DNA of 64,000 nt from Antedon mediterranea (taxonomy: Eukaryota; Echinodermata; Crinoidea; Comatulida; Antedonidae), in contig NC_092676.1 in NCBI RefSeq assembly GCF_964355755.1, positions 4,942,288-5,006,287 on the forward strand, written 5' to 3'. The notes beneath the pieces were generated by a model that saw only the letters and a list, made by a program, of their open reading frames with translations, searched no databases and was not told the origin of the DNA. Position numbers and translations under genes: made by a program. Shown here one piece after another: positions 56,713 through 64,000 of this stretch (position 1 is its first letter; each line of letters starts with the position of its first letter).

Positions 56713-59700
56713 GCTCCCATAATTGAGGATTTCACAATCCTTAAGCCAATAAGCAAAGGAGCATTCGGGTAAGATATAATGCACTTGTCAATTGTACGAC
56801 CCCCGGGAGAGGTGCGTCATTTGTCCGATGTGCGTCATACTTTTGAATACCATGACGCACCTGTGCGTCAAAAAGGTGACTTACCTTTAGGTGACCATGA
56901 CGCACCCATTTTGACGCACTGTGACCATGTTGTTTATGATATGGTGGGTGGTAAAGTGACGGACATTGACACACCTTGTTCATTGATGTGACGTACCATC
57001 TAGGTTTTTTGACGCACCCCTGTGTCAGTAATTATTTGTAAATGACGCACCCATGATGCACCTCTCCCGGGGGTCGTATAGTGGGTCATACAATTGACAA
57101 GTGCATAATAATGATAATAAATCAGGGAAAATTTTCATTTAAAAATTTTGTTTAGCAATATTGCTAATAAAACTGATTTTTAAGTCGAGAAACATAGTTT
57201 TGTATTGTATTTTTTGCTACACAATTTTCAAAATGTGTAGCAATGAGGTTGTTTTGTATAGCTTTTTGCTACGCTACACTGGCGAAAATGTTCTCTGTAA
57301 ATTGATATTATTGGCTACCGAATTAATTTGTAATTAAATCGATAAAACATACTTCTATTTGAGCTTTAAATTACTTTCTGGACACTATTCTGTGAGAACA
57401 GTATAGTTTTCCATGCACAGCATGGCTTTGTCATTGATCGAAGATGTCTTCCATTTTGTGAAAAACGCGTATTGAACAGACTCCCCAGTTAAGTATAAAT
57501 AACGAAATAAAGAAATAAATAAATAAACTTTAGTTTAATATAGTATTTTAAATAATTTTTGTTCTTATTGCAACAGCAAAGTGTTTTTAGGCAAACACAA
57601 AGATAAAGACCAATTGTACGCAATCAAAGTGATGCATAAACAAGAGATGATCCTAAAAAATATGGTAGGGCAAGCAAAAGCTGAGAGAGACGCCATGGCG
57701 TTATCTAAAAGCCCATTCGTTGTCCACATCTACTACTCCATACAGACAGACAAAAACATCTACCTGGTTAGTATTCATGTTGTTCATTAATAACCTAAAG
57801 CTGGGCTACCTTGTCAACTCAAATGAAAGAATAGTTGCGATAAGAGTGCTTATGTTGAACAATGTAACAGAACTGAAAGGAACCAGTGTGCGAGCGCTTA
57901 TGTCAGTTGAGTTCCGTGTCAACATAAGGCGGGATTTCCCTTAATAATAATAATATCCTGGATTTATATAGCGCCTAACGTTGTAAAACCTCTAAGCGCT
58001 GAACATTATTACCCCAGTCAAACACATGGAAACATACTCCCATAATGCAGCGAGTAATCATCATCGCAAAGTTGTGTCTTGATCTAACCGGGTTCCCATT
58101 TATACACCTTGGTGGAGAGAGGCAAACGTAAGTAAAGTATCTTGCCTAAGGATACAAGCAAAGCGCGAGTATTGGATTTGAACACATTGCGCCACACGCC
58201 CTTAATTGAATAAAATGTGGTATAGGAGAGGTTTAAGTCGTTTCCCTTTAAGCTTAAGTGTGATTATTGGTGAATGCGGTCACTGGTGTTCAATTAAATG
58301 TATCCAATTACAGATAAGAGGTCCTAATTTAAAATTTAAATGAAATATCGGGATACGTGTGCTCTTTTGAAGGTGATGGAATACATGATTGGGGGCGATG
58401 TCAAGTCTTTGATCCACATGTGCGGCTACTTTGATGAAGAAATGGCAGTCATGTACACTGCCGAGGTTTGTCTGGCACTAGAGTATCTACATAAAAGAGG
58501 AATCATTCATAGGTATTTATTTCAATCTAGCTTTGTTCTATTAGAACTTTTTTTCCTGAATTAGCATTGACTAATATTAATAATAATAATTTATTAAGCT
58601 ATGTCTACACTGTCAAACTTTATGTGACAAAAAAATGTGATGTGCCCATATATGGACATGATGATGTAAAATCACTACCATATTTAGGCAAATCACTACC
58701 ATATTTGGACACATCACACTTTTTTGTCAAACTAGTTTGATAGTGTAGACATAGCTTTTGTAACGGTAGTCTTGTCGAGGACCAACCCAATAATGATGGC
58801 ACAAATTTATTCAATGTACAAAATATAATATTTATTCAGTAATGCTCTGTCTACCCTATCAAACTAGTTTGACAAAAAAGTGTGATGTGCCCAAATATAG
58901 TAGTGATATGCTTAAATATGGTAGTGATATGACATCATCATGTCCATATATGGGCACGTCACATTTTTTTGTCACATAAAGTTTGATAGTGTAGACAAGG
59001 CTTAAGATTATAAAACAATGTGAAAATGTAGTGATTCCATGATGTTATAGTCTCAAGAATCAATACCCAAACTAACTAACTTAACTACAAAACATATTAA
59101 GGGGACAGGATGGATGTCTAATTAAATGGTACCACATACTGATTAACTTTCCTTGGAAGACCCACCTCAGGAATGTAGTGTTCCAAGTTAAGTAGGCATC
59201 GGGGAGAGTAAGGGGTGAATAGCCTGTGTGTGACTAAATAGGGTTTGGTCCCACCAGGTTACAACTTTATAATTTGTTTTTCAGAGACATAAAACCGGAT
59301 AACATGTTAATAAGCGCAACTGGTCACATAAAACTCACCGATTTTGGTTTATCCACTATAAACCTCCAAAGAAGTAAGTCAATGTAATTGTGTTATAAAA
59401 TTTGTATGCAAAGAAGACAGCATTTAATAACTAATAATAGTATGCCATACTTTTTTTCCATCTGGTGATTTTAAAAATGTCTCTAAAAAAGTTGTAGTAA
59501 GAAATGCGCTATTTTGACGGCTAGACAAGGAACATTCAATCCAGCCGAAAAACATTTCACTACAATACTCAGCCTTCTGTTATCATATTAGTTTTTCTTC
59601 TTCACAGACCTTCCAGATGTTTTGTATCTGTTATCCTAATACTTTGTCTTCTTCACAGACCTTTCAGCATCTGACCTCCAAACACCTGGTGCCATGAACA

Positions 59701-62115
59701 CTAAGCCACCAACTCATTTTTATAGGACCCCAGGTCAAATTATGTCACTGACAACTAATTTAGCATTTGTAAGTAAAGAGGTTAAGTACAGCAGAAATAT
59801 ATCTTTTAACACTAAATCCTACCCAAGATGACAGTTGTGGGAGTCATGAAGGTGTCCCTAATAGCCTACTGGGGGGAAACTAATTTAAAATTTAATTCAA
59901 TTATTTATTTAATGTGTCTTTTTTCGCTGTTTATTCCTTATTTTTCTTTTTTACAGCAATCGCCAATCTTATCAGATGTAACGAACAAGAAAGACAATTC
60001 TGAAACACCAGCAGTTGCTAAAGCATCCACCGGTGGTCACCAGTTGACATGCACTCCGTTAACTAGCAGTATGAAATCAGGTGTCCGAAATATAAACAAT
60101 AAAACAGTACCATCACTGTCAGTAGAAGGGACAAATAGGCTTGCTGTAGAAACGACAAATAGCCCTGCAGTAGAAAAGACAAATAGTCCTACAGTAGAAA
60201 GGACAAATAGCCCTACAGTAGAAAGGACAAATAGTCTTGCAATAGAAAGGACTAATAGCCAAAGTGATCTAGCTAATTTGGAAATACCTGCCAAATCGGC
60301 TAGAGGCATCTCACCCGAAATTACTAACGATTACCTGAAGATCAGTCGGCAGATTCAGTCGACTCCTCTGTCAGGAACACATGGTATCAAAAGAAAACGA
60401 ATTCCAGCCAATTCAGATTCTTCTTCTGTTGACGGAATAGAATCCATCGAACCGTCAAAGAGCTCTGGATTAACGCAGATCCTTAATGTCGTTAACATTC
60501 ACGGTACACCTGTATGTCCACGTTTCCGGTTACAGAAACTCCCGAAGATCCGGCGACTGGATAGTGACAATTGCGAAGCATTCAATTCAAGTTTTGAATT
60601 TGAGGAAACCTCACCAGCTAATACATCAGACCTTAGTGACATGGATGGCAACTCGTTTCAAGAGGCATGCAGTGAAAAGAATGGCTGTTCTGAGGTTGAC
60701 AGAGGGGAGACATCGAAGGTGGATGTCAAACAAGTGTCTTCATGTTCAGAACTCACAGATGATGTACTTAGGAAAGACGGTACTTTATATTGTTTAAGTG
60801 ACGTTTCCGGAGTTCTAAGTCCAAATCCAGTGACTGTCGGTTTCTGTAGGAATGTACGAGTGCACGAAATATCAAGAGCAAGCAGCGACATCTCCATGAA
60901 CCTGTTTCACTCTTTTGACGACAGTCCAGAATCTAGTCTGGATAAACAGAGTAGACTGCCACAGTTGGAATCCACTCCGTCTTTGCCATCAAAAAAGGGT
61001 GCCAGGTGCCAACAAAGAGATGGCGGAGTACAGTCACCATTAAAGATTGATTCATGTGAATGGCAGTCCAAATCAAACATGACGATTGAATCTTCTATGG
61101 ACTCAAGTTATGCTTTTAAAACACCTGCACAGAACCGGCTCTCAAAAACACCATATAAGGTAAAGTGATGTCCAGCATTTTCAATGATGAGACAAGAGAT
61201 TAACAAATTTCGTTCTGTTTTTTATCGGAATTCAAGAACTCTTTTCAGAAATATCTAATTGTTTTTCAGACACCATCAATTCCAAAAACCTCATCATGGA
61301 CTCCAAAAACTCCCTACAGGACACCCAAAAGTTGCAGAAAAGGTGTCAGTGTCGAAAAACGTATTCTTGGAACGCCAGATTATCTTGCTCCCGAGATTCT
61401 AAATCGGCAAAACCATGGTTAGTCGGGATCATGTTTAAATTAGTCTACTGCAGTAACTACATTTCTACTGCAGTTACTTCAGTAACTTTCATATGGTTTT
61501 AGTTTGTTTTAATGTAAAAGTTTATAATGAAGTAGTTATTGCAAAAGATTGCTAAATAAAAATTTGCATGAAAAAGTTAAATAGTTTATCAAAATGTAAT
61601 TACTGCAGTAACTGAAGTAAAATCATTTTGACGTGTTTCTCCAATCAGATGTGCCATTTTGAAGCCCCGCCTCTTGTCACACATTACTACACTTACATAC
61701 ACCAAACAATTGCATTGCTATTCTCAAAATACTCATCATCAGCCGTTATCAGTCCACTGCTGGACGAAAGCCTCAGCATGTTTCTGCCATAGTGAACGAT
61801 CTCTAGCTGCTCCCTGCCACTGCACTGTACCCCAATACTTGTCTATTTCATCTCGCCATCTCACTCTTTGTCTTCCTCTATTTCTGCTCCCATCCCTCAA
61901 AACACTACAAAATAGCAAATTACTTAGCCAATTGCTATTCTGAAAATACAAAGTTACTAAATTTAACTAAAGTTAATATACTTTGCTAACATTTTTCTCA
62001 GGTGCGGAGGTAGATTGGTGGGCCCTTGGTGTGTGCCTCTTTGAGTTCCTCACAGGCGTTCCACCGTTCAATGACCAAACACCCCAGCTCATTTTTAAGA
62101 ACATCCTTAATAGAG
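56713..62115 (+). CDS. MASTL: MASTL / Greatwall kinase, partial (8 exons; first exon not found, 3' end beyond window)
   Basis: AGC-type Ser/Thr kinase that phosphorylates ENSA/ARPP19 to inhibit PP2A-B55 at mitotic entry. Exons 56713-56768, 57577-57766, 58373-58512, 59285-59373, 59659-59768, 59957-61159, 61270-61417, 62002-62115; GT/AG and phases all agree, 2050 nt (683 codons). Seen in order: GAFGKV loop, LYAIKV (catalytic Lys), [49 protein letters not shown], a ~400-codon non-conserved middle region in one exon, [41 protein letters not shown]. The split kinase domain with a long insert between DFG and APE is unique to this family. The first exon begins after AG in phase 0 and its start codon lies upstream. 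The last ~130 residues should lie past 64000. Confidence 0.95.
56780..57105. mobile_element. TIR element in MASTL intron, 11 bp past a 5' splice site
   Basis: Termini TGCACTTGTCAATTGTACGACC and TACAATTGACAAGTGCA. The right side has an extra GTCGTATAGTGGGTCA step, and CCCGGGAGAGGTGCGTCA / ATGCACCTCTCCCGGGGG extends the inverted repeat. The interior is repeats of ATGACGCACC in both orientations. Noncoding. Confidence 0.85.
57942..58205 (-). mobile_element. SINE-like element in MASTL intron, minus strand
   Basis: On the minus strand it starts at GGGCGTGTGGCGCAATGTG with a box-B-like GTTCAAATCC, continues with TAGGCAAGATACTTTAC and CTCTCTCCACCAAGGTGTA, and ends in AGGCGCTATATAAATCC plus (ATT)n. 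The 3' tail resembles that of the LINE at 55929-55968. The tRNA-like head is too short for a complete promoter, so this copy is truncated or the head is degenerate. Confidence 0.65.
58595..58759. mobile_element. MITE family A copy in MASTL intron
   Basis: From TAAGCTATGTCTACACTGTC to GTGTAGACATAGCTTT. The orientation is opposite to the copy 80 bp downstream, making a head-to-head pair in one intron. Confidence 0.88.
58841..59004. mobile_element. MITE family A copy in MASTL intron
   Basis: From AATGCTCTGTCTACCCTATC to GTGTAGACAAGGCTTA, with internal TGGTAGTGATATGACATC. Confidence 0.88.
59592..59667 (+). repeat. Duplicated splice-acceptor segment before MASTL exon 5
   Basis: CTTCTTCACAGACCTT occurs at about 59598-59613 and again at 59648-59663. 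The second is the acceptor used in the gene model. The first would insert DVLYLLS-type residues and hit TAA about 30 nt later. Confidence 0.75.
60120..60262 (+). repeat. 24-bp coding minisatellite in MASTL exon 6
   Basis: About six tandem units encode an 8-residue motif of type VERTNSPT (variants [31 protein letters not shown]). The period is a multiple of 3, so the frame is preserved. Several units contain an S-P dipeptide. Confidence 0.9.
61728..61900 (-). pseudogene. RTE-like LINE 3' end fragment in MASTL intron
   Basis: Minus-strand reading gives [17 protein letters not shown] and [22 protein letters not shown]-stop, the characteristic C-terminus of RTE-type endonuclease/reverse transcriptases. 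It is followed by CTGATGATGAG, a typical RTE tail. The rest of the element is absent. Confidence 0.75.
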
Positions 62116-62349
62116 GTAAGTACTTAATACACACAAATTCAAAAAATGTAATGAGGTATGGAAATTTACATTTTGCATACAGCAAAACCGCTATTAAAGC
62201 CAATTTATTCCATAGATGATTGGTAATGGTAATAAAAATATATAATCTATGTTATTCCTTATGACTATTTACACACAACATGGACCAGACCGGCAGTTTT
62301 TGCTCAGGATTTTTTTATTTTTTTATTTTATTCAATTTCCAGGTAACAT

Positions 62350-62680
62350 ACAAAAATCGCCTTCAACACACAATTTAGAAACCGTTTTAATGACTTGTTA
62401 ATAGCTATATTATGTTGTTTTTGATGTGGATCCCAAACAGGAGCACCATATTCAATATTCAGGTCGACATAGTGCATTAAAAAGTCGTAGTAAAATTTCG
62501 GTGTCATTGAAACCTACAAACCGTTTGATAAACCCAGGCATTCTCATAGATTTCATCGATACATCATTAACGTGAGCAGACCATGTTAAATCACGTGAGA
62601 AGTTTACCAAGATATTTATGTGAATTAACAGCTTCAAGGGGATAGATAAAGGTTCTACGTGGGACAACTATGAGGTGTTC
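62350..62680 (-). pseudogene. Non-LTR retrotransposon RT fragment in MASTL intron
   Basis: Minus-strand reading gives DLTWSAHVNDVSMKSMRMPGF, IKRFVGFNDTEILLRLFNAL and then, after a frameshift near 62452, EYGAPVWDPHQKQH. This is the conserved region after the RT domain of Jockey/CR1-like LINEs. Short and broken. Confidence 0.7.
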
Positions 62681-62847
62681 CGCTTACCGTTACCGCTTGT
62701 GTAATTTGGCCTTTGACCCAACAAAGTGTCCCTTAATATAGGTGTCCTCGTTAAGGATTGAATGTAGTGTTAAAAAATATATTTCTTCACTGGATGGAAG
62801 TCTCCTGAATAGGGGCGTCTAAAAGGAGGGAAGAGCAAAAAAGAAAC

Positions 62848-63010
62848 TTAAGCTCTGTGTACACTATCAAACTCTATGTGACAAAAAAATGTGATGTGCC
62901 CTTATATGGACATGATGATGTTATATCACTACCATATTTGGGCACATCCCTACCATATTTGGGCACATCAAACTTTTGTTGTCAAATTAAGTTTGGTAGT
63001 GTAGACAGAT
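62848..63010. mobile_element. MITE family A copy
   Basis: From TTAAGCTCTGTGTACACTATC to GTGTAGACAGATA, with the CACTACCATATTTGGGCACATC module partly duplicated. Confidence 0.85.
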
Positions 63011-63635
63011 ACAGTAAAATAATATCAATGATAGTAACTGTATCTATATATAAATTTACGTAAGGGCAAAATTCGGTAAATCGCGCCTTACTTCTAGAAT
63101 TTTTACTCGATGGTATATAAAGTTGGTTCGTACTTTCGGTACTGATTTTAACCGCCTGATGTAACCCTGTTTACTAATTAAATTGAGTTAGATAATTAGT
63201 TATTGACGATTAAAACGAATTTAGGTTCAACGATTTGCCCCAAATAGGGGTGTTTTCCGATCGTGGTATACACTGTCTAATGGATGTCCAACTTGAAAAA
63301 TACCCGCACACAATAATACGAGGACGCTTCGCATTTTCCTATCTCCTCCTACGATAATTGTTTTTAATAGCTGAAAACCGGTTGAACTGCTCGAGTACAG
63401 CATCATAATGTTGAAGACAGGCCGATTTTCTTTAAAAAATACTATTTTGATAGATTTAATTTACGTTTTTACAAATGTATTGATTTGCGTTGAATGGAAC
63501 ATTCCAATCTCTCAGTCTGCCAGTTTGGTTTAACACAAGTAGGTAAATTTATGAGCCCTTGGAGAATAAACTTGCAATACTTTGACAATACTACGAAAGC
63601 CCATTAATGCCATTTTAAGTATATGTTTTTCGAAC
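63011..63635. other. MASTL intron or downstream sequence, no exon seen
   Basis: I searched for the next MASTL exon (expected to start mid-codon with a D-I-P-W-P-like motif) and found none before the window end. Confidence 0.45.
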
Positions 63636-63639
63636 GTAA

Positions 63640-64000
63640 TCCGTTATAACGAATTAGTAATTCGTTTGAACAGATTAATAATTCGTTTGAACGGATTAAT
63701 AATCTGTTAATTACTAATTTGTTTAAATGGATTACTAATTTGTTCAAACGGATTACTAATCCGTTCAAACGAATTACTAATTTGTTTAAACGGATTACCA
63801 ATTCGTTCAAACGAATTACTAATTTGTTTAAACGGATTAGTAATCCGTTCAAACGAATTACTAATTCATTCAAACGAATTAGTAATCCGTTTAAACGAAT
63901 TAATAATTTGTTTAAACAAATTAATAATTTGTTTAATTTGTTTAAACGGATTATTAATCTGTTTGAACAAATTAGTAATTCGTTTGAACGAATTAGTAAT
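63640..64000. repeat. Palindromic 21-bp satellite running off the window
   Basis: Repeats of AATTCGTTTGAACGAATTAGT with interchangeable halves (CGTTTGAACG, GTTTAAAC, AATTAGTAATT, AATTACTAATT). Each unit holds two overlapping palindromes. The array continues past 64000. The minus-strand open frame here (63604-63873) is the repeat translated. Confidence 0.9.

Noticed and set aside
58373-58564. Treating the open frame beyond 58512 as kinase coding
   Set aside because: The conserved HRD motif is completed only by splicing from 58512 to 59285; the read-through residues do not fit the family.
63604-63873. 89-codon Leu/Asn/Arg repeat protein
   Set aside because: It is a translation of the palindromic 21-bp satellite.

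Overview
The window reads as AT-rich, intron-bearing metazoan nuclear DNA dense in transposable elements. Three conserved animal genes are supported by exon-by-exon reading of splice sites and protein motifs. They are a PRDM1/Blimp-1 transcription factor (+ strand, 21706-27118, complete as read), an SGLT-type sodium/solute symporter of the SLC5A family (- strand, 48106 down to 36070, 13 coding exons, complete as read), and a MASTL/Greatwall kinase (+ strand, from 56713, 5' first exon not found and 3' end beyond the window). The many TIR elements, CR1-like and RTE-like LINE fragments and the recurring word TAGGCCTA suggest a marine invertebrate. An echinoderm or another ambulacrarian is my guess, not a demonstration.

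Layout. 1-21700 is gene-free as far as I can see. It holds MITE copies, a 1-kb TTTG-rich low-complexity block (5911-6960), a 27-bp minisatellite with a ~184-bp higher-order period (8920-9960), a 32-bp minisatellite (14904-15415) and assorted degenerate repeats. 21706-27118 is PRDM1, with MITEs in its introns. 27119-28500 is its probable 3' UTR and flank. 28521-29487 is a large foldback element. 29937-35571 is a head-to-tail array of four related 1.16-1.52 kb noncoding units. Each ends in a hairpin followed a few bases later by CTAG, the signature of Helitron-type rolling-circle elements. 35603-36483 holds nested inverted repeats with a hammerhead-ribozyme-like core, wrapped around the last SLC5A exon. 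36070-48106 is the SLC5A gene, whose introns are packed with MITEs. 48107-56712 is intergenic and/or the 5' part of MASTL; it carries two arrays of palindromic GATATC repeats, a (TA)n tract, several TIR elements and a CR1-like LINE remnant nested in a TIR element. 56713-62115 holds eight MASTL exons with TIR, SINE, LINE and MITE insertions in the introns. 63640-64000 is another palindromic AT-rich array that runs off the end.

The three genes do different jobs: transcriptional repression, solute import and mitotic entry control. Nothing in the sequence ties them into one pathway. The most interesting structures are non-genic: the tandem rolling-circle array with ten TGACGTCA sites, the inverted hammerhead-like pair, two cases of duplicated splice acceptors, a LINE/SINE pair sharing a 3' tail, and the palindromic satellite arrays. 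I found no CRISPR array, operon or prokaryote-type system.
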